A stretch of DNA of 43,170 nucleotides from Enterococcus sp. DIV0660C (GTDB taxonomy: Bacteria > Bacillota > Bacilli > Lactobacillales > Enterococcaceae). Positions 16,604-24,731 of the stretch are shown in pieces (the stretch's first letter is position 1; every line of letters starts with the position of its first letter). A program made the translations under genes and the position numbers. The stretch covers positions 1 through 43,170 of the forward strand of contig NZ_JAFLWA010000009.1 in assembly GCF_017316125.1 (NCBI RefSeq), written 5' to 3'. The notes under the pieces were generated by a model. It did not search any database, had not been told where the DNA came from, and saw only the letters and a list, made by a program, of their open reading frames with translations.

Positions 16604-16800
16604 GTTGTGGCACCAAGCGTTCAGCTTCAAGCAACAAGAAATGCTTTTTCTAAAAATTGCTACTCGTGTTTAGAAAAAAATACTTGTTGTTGAAGAGGTT
16701 GTTTGTATAACACCATGAGTAAGGTGGCGAACGAAGTGCCTAGCTTCAATAAACAAGAATGGATTTTCGAAGTTTGCTTCTCAATTTTTTTGTGAAATTC
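16604..16800 (+). repeat. Inverted-repeat-rich intergenic element after dltD
   Basis: The segment contains no gene. AGCTTCAAGCAACAAGAA with TTTTTCTAAA (16623-16654) pairs with TTTAGAAAAA and CTTGTTGTTGAAG (16669-16694). The flanks (GGTTGTGGCACC / GGTTGTTTGTATAACACC) are also partly complementary. A diverged copy of the left arm, AGCTTCAATAAACAAGAAT, recurs at 16742-16760. It looks like a palindromic intergenic repeat unit (MITE- or REP-like) rather than a plain terminator. Family unknown. Confidence 0.5.
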
Positions 16801-16831
16801 AGATTTATTTTGAAGGAGTTACTTTTTGAAC

Positions 16832-16880
16832 AAAAAAGGAGGTTTGACAAGACTATTGTCATGCCCCTTTTTCTTTTTTT
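16832..16880 (+). terminator. Terminator downstream of the dlt operon
   Basis: AAAAAAGGAGGTTTGACAA pairs with TTGTCATGCCCCTTTTT around a GACTA loop, followed by a long T-run. The stem has two or three mismatches. Confidence 0.75.
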
Positions 16881-16904
16881 GTACGATTTTCTTGAAAACC
16901 TTTT

Positions 16905-16933
16905 TCTCCATTCTTATAGAGAAATGGTATAAT
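16905..16933 (+). promoter_or_regulatory. Extended -10 promoter for the M42 peptidase gene
   Basis: TGGTATAAT (16925-16933) is a perfect TGn-TATAAT extended -10; the -35 (TCTCCA at 16905, 17-bp spacer) is poor, as usual for extended -10 promoters. Confidence 0.6.
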
Positions 16934-16966
16934 TTAGTTTACTAAATAAGAAAAGAGGGAACGAAT

Positions 16967-18046
16967 TTGGATAAAAAGGAAGAAGAATTACTAATTAAAT
17001 TGACATCTGCTAAAGGTGTCCCTGGAAATGAAGAAGAAGTGCGTGAAGTCTTCAAAGAATACGCGCAATCATTTGCAGATGATATTTTCTTTGACGGCTT
17101 AGGAAGTGTCATTGCAAAACATGGTGCTGGTGGGGGGCCAAAAGTATTTATTTCTGGTCATATGGATGAAGTAGGGTTCATGGTTACAAAAATTACAGAA
17201 AAAGGGTTCCTAGAGTTTCAAACACTTGGTGGCTGGTGGGGACAAGTCATGCTTGCACAACAAGTTGAAATCAAAACGCAAGCAGGGGATGTGATCCACG
17301 GTGTGATTGGTTCAAAACCGCCCCACGTTTTAACCCCCGCAGTTAGAAATAAACCATATGACATCAAAGATATGTTTATTGATATTGGTGCAACCAGTGA
17401 CAAGGAAGCCAAAGAGTGGGGCATTCGACCTGGAGATATGATTACACCTTATATTGAATATAAACGATTGAATGGTGGCAAATTTTTATTAGCTAAAGCT
17501 TGGGATAACCGAATCGGCACAGCTGTTTCTTTACGTGTTTTAGAGAACTTAGCTAAAGAAGGGCATCCGAATGTTTTATTTGCGGGGAGTGATGTTCAAG
17601 AAGAAGTTGGCTTACGTGGTGCACGAACAAGTACTCATTTGGTGAATCCAGATATTGCTTTTGCATTAGACACGGGAACAGCTGGTGATACACCAGGAAT
17701 GACACCGAAAGAAGCAGATTCTATTTTAGGAAAAGGACCACAAATCTTGATTTTTGATGCGTCAATGATTCCACATAAAAAATTATTGAACTTTGTGATC
17801 GATGTGGCAGAAGAACTGGAAATCCCTTTCCAATACACAGTCATTACTGGTGGTGGAACAGATGCAGGTCAAATGCATTTAACAAGAGATGGTGTTCCTT
17901 CCGTTGCAATCACTGTTCCGGTTCGCTATTTACATTCCCATACGTCAGTTATTCATGAAGATGACTATTTAAATACAGTCAAATTGGTGACTGAATTAGT
18001 CAAACGTCTCGATCATGAAACTGTTGAAAAGATTCGGAGCTATTAA
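16967..18046 (+). CDS. M42 family aminopeptidase (glutamyl aminopeptidase-like)
   Basis: 359 residues starting at TTG 16967 behind AAAGAGGG. A cytoplasmic metal-dependent aminopeptidase that trims peptides. Di-metal site motifs are visible: HMDEVGF (65-71), WDNRIG, the catalytic EEVGLRGA, DTGTAGDTPG and GGGTDAGQMHL. Length is typical of the PepA/YsdC/FrvX group of M42; earlier annotations as endoglucanase are not supported by the motifs. A DUF975 gene follows 3 bp after the stop codon. Confidence 0.92.
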   Translation: MDKKEEELLIKLTSAKGVPGNEEEVREVFKEYAQSFADDIFFDGLGSVIAKHGAGGGPKVFISGHMDEVGFMVTKITEKGFLEFQTLGGWWGQVMLAQQVEIKTQAGDVIHGVIGSKPPHVLTPAVRNKPYDIKDMFIDIGATSDKEAKEWGIRPGDMITPYIEYKRLNGGKFLLAKAWDNRIGTAVSLRVLENLAKEGHPNVLFAGSDVQEEVGLRGARTSTHLVNPDIAFALDTGTAGDTPGMTPKEADSILGKGPQILIFDASMIPHKKLLNFVIDVAEELEIPFQYTVITGGGTDAGQMHLTRDGVPSVAITVPVRYLHSHTSVIHEDDYLNTVKLVTELVKRLDHETVEKIRSY

Positions 18047-18049
18047 TCG

Positions 18050-18862
18050 ATGGATAAAACAGTAAGTATCTCAGACTATCGTGCGCAGGCGCGTACAGCG
18101 TTAAAAGAACAGTGGGGCATTAATGCTGGGTTAATCTTCTTGGCTGGCTTGATCTCAGGTATCATTGATATGATTTTTGGGAATATTACTTCTTTTGCTC
18201 CTGAGAGTTCGCAAGAAAATATTCTCGGCTTTTTGCTAGATAACTTTTTACTATTTGCATTTACTTATTCGCTTTTGTATATTGCTTTGTTTGTGATGCG
18301 TGGTGGGAAGGCAAAAATCAATCTATTATTAGTTGTTTTTCAAAAGGAATACTTTGTACCATTGTTGCTGATCCATTTATTGAATACTGTAGTCAATTGG
18401 TTGATTAATTCATTGATTTTTTTACCGACAATCTTAATGTCTGGTGTTCGTTCATATGCCAATCTGATTTTAAATTCATCTGGAACAGTAGCAGTTAGTG
18501 TGACGGAGAATGGTTTTCTTGATTTTGGTGTCATTCTTGGCATGTTACTGTTACTTTTTGTCTCAGTTATCGTAATGAACATCGTGGGTGGCTTATTTCA
18601 GTTTGCTGTCTGGGCAAAATTTGATTATCCAGAATTAACGGTGATGCAAGCTCTTCGATATGCTTGGTATTTGATGAAGGATCGTTGGATCACTTATATT
18701 TTATTGCAGTTGTCATTCGTTGGTTGGTATATTTTAGGGGCGTTGGCGTTGGTCTTTGGATTATTATGGGTCATTGCTTATGTTAACGTAACTGCCGCTG
18801 GATTTTATGATCATGCAAGAAATGAAAAAGGCACGCCTGCAGAATATTTTGCACAGGTGTAA
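18050..18862 (+). CDS. DUF975 family integral membrane protein
   Basis: 270 residues with the family start (SDYRAQARTALKEQWGINAGLIFLAGL) and about six membrane segments. The short conserved stretch ALRYAWYLMKDRW lies before the last helices. It starts three bases after the M42 stop, so it is probably co-transcribed, but no strong ribosome binding site is seen. Function unknown. Confidence 0.8.
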   Translation: MDKTVSISDYRAQARTALKEQWGINAGLIFLAGLISGIIDMIFGNITSFAPESSQENILGFLLDNFLLFAFTYSLLYIALFVMRGGKAKINLLLVVFQKEYFVPLLLIHLLNTVVNWLINSLIFLPTILMSGVRSYANLILNSSGTVAVSVTENGFLDFGVILGMLLLLFVSVIVMNIVGGLFQFAVWAKFDYPELTVMQALRYAWYLMKDRWITYILLQLSFVGWYILGALALVFGLLWVIAYVNVTAAGFYDHARNEKGTPAEYFAQV

Positions 18863-18924
18863 GCAGTTTATTCATTGAAAAGATTACTTTTGTGGTAGGA
18901 TAAGTTTTTGAGGAGGAATGTACG

Positions 18925-19665
18925 ATGAAACTAACGGTTTTGGGCTGTTTAGGTGCCTATCCTTATCAAAATCAAGGAACAACCGGTTATTTATTACAAT
19001 CTGACAAGTTCCATTTACTAATTGATGCAGGAAGTGCAACGTTAGTCAAACTGGAAGAACATCTTGAACCGCTGGAGTTGGATGCGGTGATCTTGAGTCA
19101 TTATCATCATGATCATATTGCAGATTTAGGTGTGTTGCAGTACTATTGGCAACTTCATCCTGAAAAAGACCCAGAGGCAGTATTACCGATTTATGGTCAT
19201 ACAGAAGATGCTTTTCATTTTGCCGAATTAAGTATGCCAAATGTCTCAAAAGGAATGGCTTATTATGAACCAGAAGAATTAAAAGTGGGACCGTTTCTCA
19301 TTACTTTTATGAAGACGATCCATCCAGTTCCATGCTATGCGATGCGAATCGTAGAGGAAGCTACTGGAAAAGTATTCGTGTTCACTGGGGACTCTGGTTA
19401 TTTGGAAAGTTTTATTCCGTTTGCACGAGAAGCTGATTTATTTTTAGCAGACACTTATTTATTTGAAGGAAATGAACGGCATCATGCGCATTTTACGTCA
19501 AAAGAGTCTGGCGAATTGGCACAAGCAGCACAAGTGAAAAAACTTGTTTTGACACATTTACCTCAATTTGGCGATTTGGAACAACTAAGAAATGAAGCAC
19601 AAAAAGCTGCTGGTCCAGATGTGAACGTTGAATTGGCAGCTGTTGATAAAGTATTTGAAATCTAG
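18925..19665 (+). CDS. MBL-fold metallo-hydrolase (YhfI-like)
   Basis: 246 residues, ATG behind TGAGGAGG. The metallo-beta-lactamase motif H59-x-H61-x-D63-H64 is intact (LSHYHHDHIADL), and further ligands are plausible in TIHPVPC, FTGDSGY and LTHLPQF. Overall it resembles RNase Z-like hydrolases of unknown substrate. Next to a lipoate ligase it reproduces the Bacillus subtilis yhfI-yhfJ gene order. Only 10 bp separate it from that gene. Confidence 0.85.
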   Translation: MKLTVLGCLGAYPYQNQGTTGYLLQSDKFHLLIDAGSATLVKLEEHLEPLELDAVILSHYHHDHIADLGVLQYYWQLHPEKDPEAVLPIYGHTEDAFHFAELSMPNVSKGMAYYEPEELKVGPFLITFMKTIHPVPCYAMRIVEEATGKVFVFTGDSGYLESFIPFAREADLFLADTYLFEGNERHHAHFTSKESGELAQAAQVKKLVLTHLPQFGDLEQLRNEAQKAAGPDVNVELAAVDKVFEI

Positions 19666-19675
19666 GAGGACGACC

Positions 19676-20680
19676 ATGATTTTTGTACCGAATGAAAACC
19701 ACGACCCAAGAGTAAATTTAGCAATTGAACAATTTTTATTACAAGAAATGCCATTGGATGAACCGATTCTACTTTTTTATATCAATGAACCTTCGATCAT
19801 TATCGGACGCAATCAAAATACGATTGAAGAAATCAATCGGGACTATGTTGAAGAACAGGGAATCCATGTGGTTCGCCGATTAAGTGGTGGAGGAGCTGTC
19901 TATCACGATCTTGGTAATTTGAATTTTAGTTTTATCATGCCTGATGATGGAAATTCTTTCCGCGATTTTGCAAAAGTTACACAACCGATCATTCAAGCAC
20001 TTCATGAATTAGGTGTTACAGGCGCCGAGTTAAAAGGACGAAATGACTTAGTGATTGATGGAATGAAGTTTTCTGGGAACGCAATGTATGCAACAAGTGG
20101 TAGAATGTTCGCCCATGGGACGATTATGTTTGACTCTGATATCAGTGAAGTTGTTAATGCTTTGAAAGTGAAAAAAGACAAAATTGAATCAAAAGGAATC
20201 AAATCTATTCGTTCACGCGTAACAAATATCAAACCATTCTTGCCAAAAGACAAACAAGGAATGACTACAGAAGAGTTTCGTCAAGAAATCTTGTTGAAAA
20301 TTTTTGGTGTAGAGTCTGAAGCCGACATTAAAGAATATCAATTAACCGAAGCAGATTGGGAAAAAATCAATCAAATTTCTGAAGACTATTACAGAAATTG
20401 GAATTGGAACTACGGTAAATCACCTGATTTCAATTTTTCACGTCAAAAACGTTTTCCAATTGGTTCAATTGAAGTTCATCTGGATGTTGCTGATGGATTG
20501 ATTGATGATGCAAAAATCTATGGTGACTTTTTTGGTTTAGGGAATATCGCTGATGTTGAACAAGCGTTGATTGGTCAAAAATATGAGAAATCTTCATTAG
20601 AAAAAACAGTCGATGCAATCGACGTCAAAAAATACTTTGGGGCAATCGAGTCAGAAGACTTGCTTTCATTACTTTATTAA
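19676..20680 (+). CDS. lplA: Lipoate--protein ligase
   Basis: 334 residues from ATG 19676, behind TAGGAGGACG; an upstream in-frame start overlaps the MBL gene. Attaches free lipoate, via lipoyl-AMP, to 2-oxoacid dehydrogenase E2 and GcvH-type domains. RRLSGGGAVYHD (67-78) binds the adenylate, K131 in GMKFSGNAMY is the catalytic lysine, and HGTIMF follows. A C-terminal accessory domain is present. LplJ is the corresponding Bacillus name. Confidence 0.93.
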   Translation: MIFVPNENHDPRVNLAIEQFLLQEMPLDEPILLFYINEPSIIIGRNQNTIEEINRDYVEEQGIHVVRRLSGGGAVYHDLGNLNFSFIMPDDGNSFRDFAKVTQPIIQALHELGVTGAELKGRNDLVIDGMKFSGNAMYATSGRMFAHGTIMFDSDISEVVNALKVKKDKIESKGIKSIRSRVTNIKPFLPKDKQGMTTEEFRQEILLKIFGVESEADIKEYQLTEADWEKINQISEDYYRNWNWNYGKSPDFNFSRQKRFPIGSIEVHLDVADGLIDDAKIYGDFFGLGNIADVEQALIGQKYEKSSLEKTVDAIDVKKYFGAIESEDLLSLLY

Positions 20681-20702
20681 AAGAGTGATCAAATCGATAA
20701 GA

Positions 20703-20742
20703 AAAAAGCTTCCGGAACCTGTTTCCGGAAGCTTTTTTTAGC
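20703..20742 (+). terminator. Strong bidirectional terminator after lplA
   Basis: AAAAAAGCTTCCGGAA pairs with TTCCGGAAGCTTTTTT around a short loop. It serves lplA on + and the convergent kinase-like gene on -. Confidence 0.92.
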
Positions 20743-20747
20743 ATTTT

Positions 20748-22580
20748 TTAAATGCGAGAAAGTTGAATCGTCACTCGATCAAAAATTTCATCTTTTTCTT
20801 GAGTCAATTTACCAGAATACTTATCAGTAACAAGTTTTATCATCATTAAATCAAAGCGTTCTTGACTTTCTAATTCAGTTGTTATTCCACGATCAAAAAT
20901 ATTTGTATCATAATGTGCGTTGTGTTCACAATGAATAATTAAATCATCATCATTGACACGCATCGAAAGAAAAATCTTTCGTTGTAATGGATTTTCGATT
21001 GCATGCGATTCTCTGAAAGAATGCTCCAAGATATGAATCAATAACTGGGTCAAATCGTCATCGTGAACAAATAGATCACTTGGAAGTTCGGCATTAAAGT
21101 GGATCTCAATACTTTGTTTGTTTGCGATTTCTTGGTAACGTGCCAAAATCAAATTTGTCAATGAATGTCCCGATAGGGAAGTCATGATTTCAAACTTTTG
21201 TGCTTCATCAAGTAGTTCATTCAGATAATTTTCTGCTTGTTCTGGTTGACTGGTTTGTAGCATCGCTTGAATCGTTGTCATTCGATCTAAAAAGTCTAAA
21301 CGAAGGGTACTGATTTCTTTCATATGTGTGCGTAAAGATTCATAGTGTGCTTCAAGAAGATCTGTTTTGGTTTTCAAAAAATTCGCTTCTCGAATATTTT
21401 GATCTACGGCACGAATATGTTCTGAAATATTGTCAATCACAATGACTAACAAAATAATCATGTAAAGGATTGTCGACCAGTTAAGTGTGCTGACATAATT
21501 CCCCAAAGTACTTTGAATAAATAAGTAGCAGTGACTAATTGCAATCAGAATGATCCAAGGCGTACAGGAAACGAAAAAGCGATTTCCATGATATGCTTCA
21601 CCAATACAGGCAAGTGAAGTTACCAATGTGCTGAAAACTCGAATGATACTGATCCATTGCATCATCTCAGGAAGCTCTTCTGGTGTGAAGAGCGCATATA
21701 AAATTGGCAAGAAAGAGAAGAAAATCTGAAGAAGGCACCAAATGCCAAACAGTCGTTGATAACGTTCCATGCGCAACGCATAATAAGAAATCAGGAGTAA
21801 TGCACTTATAACGGTAAAAAGATGCGAAAGAGTAGAGTGAACGATTGGATCAAATAACAACCCACTCAAAATATCTTCAGACATTGCGCTAAAGCCAACA
21901 ACTAATGCAAAGCAACTTAAAAAGATCAAAGAAAGATCAAGCCGCTGCTGCTTGTACATGATATAAATCGCCATAATCAATGTTCCAACTGCTAATAAAA
22001 TTGCAATAATCATAGTCAAAAATTGTGGGACTGATTTAGAAAAGATGAAAGTGACCATTGAAGAGGCTGTGCCAATATAAACCTTTGGTGGGATTCCCGC
22101 AAAATTTACGTAAGGAGAGGTAACTTCAATGGATAATTTCTTTCCAGCATAATTATCGGGTAAATCAATGACCGCTAATGATAAACCAGGGTTTTTGCTA
22201 GTCGCGTCGCCCGCTCGTTCATAAAGAACTTGTTGATCTAATTGAACTTTGATCCATTGATGATTTCCTTTTAACAAAATATTCGCTTGGTCCAGTTTTC
22301 TTGTTAAGGTAGTCTCCATCACGAACGTTTCATTTTTAGAAACTTGTGGGACTTTCTCCAAATAATCACTATTGTAGCGGGTTTCAGGGTCATCTTTTGA
22401 ATAAAAATCCCAAGCTTGTTGGATTTCTTTTGTTTTATCACTATCTGCTGGCGAAAGGATAAAATAGAAGAAATAGCTAATGCTAAACAAAAATAACAAA
22501 GATAATATTATTATGGAAAACCATTTCATTTTTGTTGAAAAAAAATCTTTTTTATTATATGTGTTATTTAAAGGAATCAT
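20748..22580 (-). CDS. 7TM GHKL histidine-kinase homologue, predicted catalytically inactive
   Basis: 610 residues from ATG 22580 (MIPLNNTYNK), behind AAAGGA at 9-base spacing; an ATG ten codons earlier lacks a site. Order: one membrane helix (about 20-43), an extracellular domain of about 130 residues, seven membrane helices (about 185-385), a coiled-coil dimerisation segment, and a C-terminal GHKL-like ATPase domain. The expected RHD acceptor motif of AgrC-like kinases reads RLD (427-429). The N-box Asn and Asp positions read HILEH (516-520). The GxGL box reads ERFDL (574-578), although the following LVTDKYSGKL is clearly homologous. It probably senses an extracellular ligand without phosphotransfer. 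No response regulator is adjacent. Confidence 0.75.
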   Translation of the reverse strand: MIPLNNTYNKKDFFSTKMKWFSIIILSLLFLFSISYFFYFILSPADSDKTKEIQQAWDFYSKDDPETRYNSDYLEKVPQVSKNETFVMETTLTRKLDQANILLKGNHQWIKVQLDQQVLYERAGDATSKNPGLSLAVIDLPDNYAGKKLSIEVTSPYVNFAGIPPKVYIGTASSMVTFIFSKSVPQFLTMIIAILLAVGTLIMAIYIMYKQQRLDLSLIFLSCFALVVGFSAMSEDILSGLLFDPIVHSTLSHLFTVISALLLISYYALRMERYQRLFGIWCLLQIFFSFLPILYALFTPEELPEMMQWISIIRVFSTLVTSLACIGEAYHGNRFFVSCTPWIILIAISHCYLFIQSTLGNYVSTLNWSTILYMIILLVIVIDNISEHIRAVDQNIREANFLKTKTDLLEAHYESLRTHMKEISTLRLDFLDRMTTIQAMLQTSQPEQAENYLNELLDEAQKFEIMTSLSGHSLTNLILARYQEIANKQSIEIHFNAELPSDLFVHDDDLTQLLIHILEHSFRESHAIENPLQRKIFLSMRVNDDDLIIHCEHNAHYDTNIFDRGITTELESQERFDLMMIKLVTDKYSGKLTQEKDEIFDRVTIQLSRI

Positions 22581-22793
22581 ATGTAGCGGTCCTTTCTGAT
22601 TGAAGTACATTTAGGTTAAACTTTTTTTTATTTGTAGTCAATGCTTTTATAACACATAAATCGATATTTAATTAAGAAAATAAGGAAAATTATAAGCTTT
22701 AAATATCATTTTTCTAATAAAAAAGAAAAATAGATTAAATTTTATGTTATTATATTGTTGCTTAAGTAAATTAGAAAAATGAGGTGGAAAACG

Positions 22794-23306
22794 GTGCCTT
22801 TTAACAAAAAAATAACTCTTGTTGGCTCGACCATATTGATTCTATTTTTAGCCATTATCTTGTGCGTTGTTTTATTGCCACATTTATTTGGTTTGACGCC
22901 ACAAATCATCAATGATAAAGATATGGCTCCGTTGTATTCAAATGGAAGCGTCGTCTATGTGCGACCACAAAATGCGGAAGATATTTTAGTTGGTGATGTG
23001 ATCACTTATTATGAAAATTCTGGTGAGCGAGTGAAAACTCGGCGTGTGATTGCGGTAGGTGATAACCAAGAATATTTTTATACAAAAGCAGATACACAAA
23101 CACAAGTCGAATCAGGCAGGATAAAACCACGGAGTGTGATCGGAAAACCAGTTTTTCAAATTCCTTATATAGGTGCTTTATTGTCTAAAGACAGTTTCTC
23201 AAAAATGAATTTTTTATTTTGGGGCGTGGCAATTTGTTTAACTGCAGCTACGACATGGAACACGATAGATGAATTTCGAAAAAAGAAAAATTGTAGAATC
23301 ATTTGA
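22794..23306 (+). CDS. SipW-type signal peptidase I homologue, predicted catalytically inactive
   Basis: 170 residues from GTG 22794, chosen because GAGGTGG lies 6 bases upstream; ATG 22779 would place that site inside the gene. It has an N-terminal membrane helix (about 7-30), the S26 fold (GSVVYV, GDVITYYENSG, TKADTQTQVESG, IGKPVFQIPYIG) and a C-terminal helix (about 137-155), as in SipW/ER-type peptidases. The catalytic SxSMxP block reads DKDMAP (41-46), so the nucleophile Ser is Asp43, and the dyad His of THRV reads TRRV (Arg83). Both catalytic residues are therefore missing while the scaffold is intact. It is divergent from the kinase-like gene across about 210 bp. Confidence 0.75.
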   Translation: MPFNKKITLVGSTILILFLAIILCVVLLPHLFGLTPQIINDKDMAPLYSNGSVVYVRPQNAEDILVGDVITYYENSGERVKTRRVIAVGDNQEYFYTKADTQTQVESGRIKPRSVIGKPVFQIPYIGALLSKDSFSKMNFLFWGVAICLTAATTWNTIDEFRKKKNCRII

Positions 23307-23317
23307 TAAAGAACTTC

Positions 23318-23347
23318 GTTCGACAGAATTTCTGTCGAACTTTTTTT
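23318..23347 (+). terminator. Terminator after the signal-peptidase-like gene
   Basis: Perfect 10-bp stem GTTCGACAGA / TCTGTCGAAC with a 3-base loop, then T7. Confidence 0.9.
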
Positions 23348-23418
23348 GCCTAGAAAACTTTTAGTAACTTGTACAATAAATTTGTTCTAAGTATAATGTT
23401 GGAAAGAGGAGGAGAAGT

Positions 23419-24114
23419 ATGCGCAATGAAATGATGCATCGTCCAGTTATCAAGGAAGAATTACTGGATTTTATGCGAACACAACAAAAAAAATTACCTG
23501 GTGAGTTAGGACAGCTTGAAGAAGAGGCGCATGAGGCAGGCGTTCCTGTTATTCCTCATGAAACGGTACTCTTTTTGAAATTTTTCCTTGGTCAAATGAA
23601 ACCAGAAAATATATTAGAAATTGGTGCTGCCATTGGCTTCTCATCTAGTTTGATGGCAACTTCTATTAGTGAAGTAGGCCATGTCACAACGATTGATCGC
23701 TTTGATGTGATGATTGAAAAAGCAAAAAAAAATTATGAACGTCTTGGTTTGACGGAAAAAGTAACGTTGCTTGAGGGACAAGCAGCCGAAATTCTACCAA
23801 CATTGACGGGTCCATACGATTTCATTTTTATGGATAGTGCAAAGTCAAAATATATTGAATTTCTTCCGGAATGCTTGCGTCTATTAAGAAAAGGTGGTGT
23901 TCTGATGGTAGATGATATTTTTCAAGGTGGCACAATTTTACTACCTGATGAAGAAATTCCAAGAGGAAAACGGGCAATTCATCGTAAGTTAAATGAGTTT
24001 CTAAAAGTCGTCATGAATCATCCGGAACTAACATCGAGCATCTTGCCATTGGGTGATGGGGTAATTCTGATTACTAAAGAATCCGATGATGTCTTCTTAG
24101 CCAAAGGTGAATAA
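23419..24114 (+). CDS. trmR: tRNA 5-hydroxyuridine O-methyltransferase (TrmR/YrrM-like)
   Basis: 231 residues, ATG behind AGAGGAGGAG. An O-methyltransferase family 3 enzyme: N-terminal helical part (LLDFMRTQQKKLPGELGQLEEEA), SAM-binding ILEIGAAIGFSS, acidic TTIDRFD, and metal-site region FIFMDSAKSKY with VDDIF. In Bacillus the homologue YrrM/TrmR methylates 5-hydroxyuridine at tRNA position 34. The match by eye is to this subgroup, but other class I O-methyltransferases look similar. Confidence 0.75.
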   Translation: MRNEMMHRPVIKEELLDFMRTQQKKLPGELGQLEEEAHEAGVPVIPHETVLFLKFFLGQMKPENILEIGAAIGFSSSLMATSISEVGHVTTIDRFDVMIEKAKKNYERLGLTEKVTLLEGQAAEILPTLTGPYDFIFMDSAKSKYIEFLPECLRLLRKGGVLMVDDIFQGGTILLPDEEIPRGKRAIHRKLNEFLKVVMNHPELTSSILPLGDGVILITKESDDVFLAKGE

Positions 24115-24161
24115 GCGATAAAAGTTAAGAAACTGTTAGTGTTAAAATAAAATAATTACTT

Positions 24162-24190
24162 GGCTGGGCAGTTGAATTCCCAGCCTTTTT
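24162..24190 (+). terminator. Terminator after trmR
   Basis: GGCTGGG pairs with CCCAGCC across a 10-base loop, then T5. Confidence 0.85.
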
Positions 24191-24322
24191 ATGAAAATAG
24201 TTTAGCTAATTCTCGAATGTGATCTTTCATAAAAAGATCGGTAGAAAAAAAGTTTAATTTGGGTTTTATGATTTCGTTAATTTTAAAAAAAAAATTTTTG
24301 TAATTAAATAACTGAATTCTTA

Positions 24323-24351
24323 TTGACAGAATCTTTTTGTTTCTCTATAAT
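24323..24351 (+). promoter_or_regulatory. Perfect consensus sigma-A promoter for tRNA-Arg
   Basis: TTGACA (24323-24328), a 17-bp spacer and TATAAT (24346-24351), ending 37 bp before the tRNA 5' end. Confidence 0.9.
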
Positions 24352-24388
24352 TACCTTGTTGCGCTAATTCATGTAATGAACATGTGAG

Positions 24389-24462
24389 GTCATAGTAGCT
24401 CAGCTGGATAGAGCATCCGCCTTCTAAGCGGACGGTCGGGGGTTCGAATCCCTCCTGTGACG
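24389..24462 (+). tRNA. tRNA-Arg (anticodon UCU)
   Basis: 74 nt cloverleaf. The acceptor stem GTCATAG / CTGTGAC has one G-U pair. The D-arm is AGCTCAGCTGGATAGAGC, and the anticodon stem TCCGC / GCGGA encloses the loop CTTCTAA with anticodon TCT, reading AGA. The T-loop is TTCGAAT. Discriminator base G; CCA is not encoded. It stands alone, with its own promoter and terminator. Confidence 0.97.
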
Positions 24463-24464
24463 TA

Positions 24465-24506
24465 GAAAAACCGTTAGAAACGTTTGTTTCTAACGGTTTT
24501 TCTTTA
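24465..24506 (+). terminator. Terminator directly behind tRNA-Arg
   Basis: AGAAAAACCGTTAGAAA pairs with TTTCTAACGGTTTTTCT around a CGTTTG loop, beginning three bases after the tRNA. The stem is almost perfectly symmetric, so it could work in both directions. Confidence 0.9.
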
Positions 24507-24731
24507 TTGTTGTGCCAAACTTGTGGCAAAAAAATTTTTACTCAGTTAAAGTTAGAAAAAGTTGGGTTAGCTAGCTTTTTTTATATGTTTATTTGATACT
24601 TCAAAATAGATAAGAATTTAGCGGAAAATAATTCGTATTATTAACAAATAACTAGATGTCTTTGAGAAAATAGATACAAAAATAATCCATTCAGAATACC
24701 AAAAAATATTATTAAAATAAGGAGAAAAAAT

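Noticed and set aside
16606-16622. TGGCAC resembling a sigma-54 -24 element
   Set aside because: The -12 GC is missing at the required spacing (GG-N10-TC), and no target gene follows directly; it belongs to the inverted-repeat element.
24320-24529. Minus-strand 69-residue frame containing GFEPPTVRLEGGC
   Set aside because: It is the antisense reading of tRNA-Arg and its terminator, a well-known false protein.
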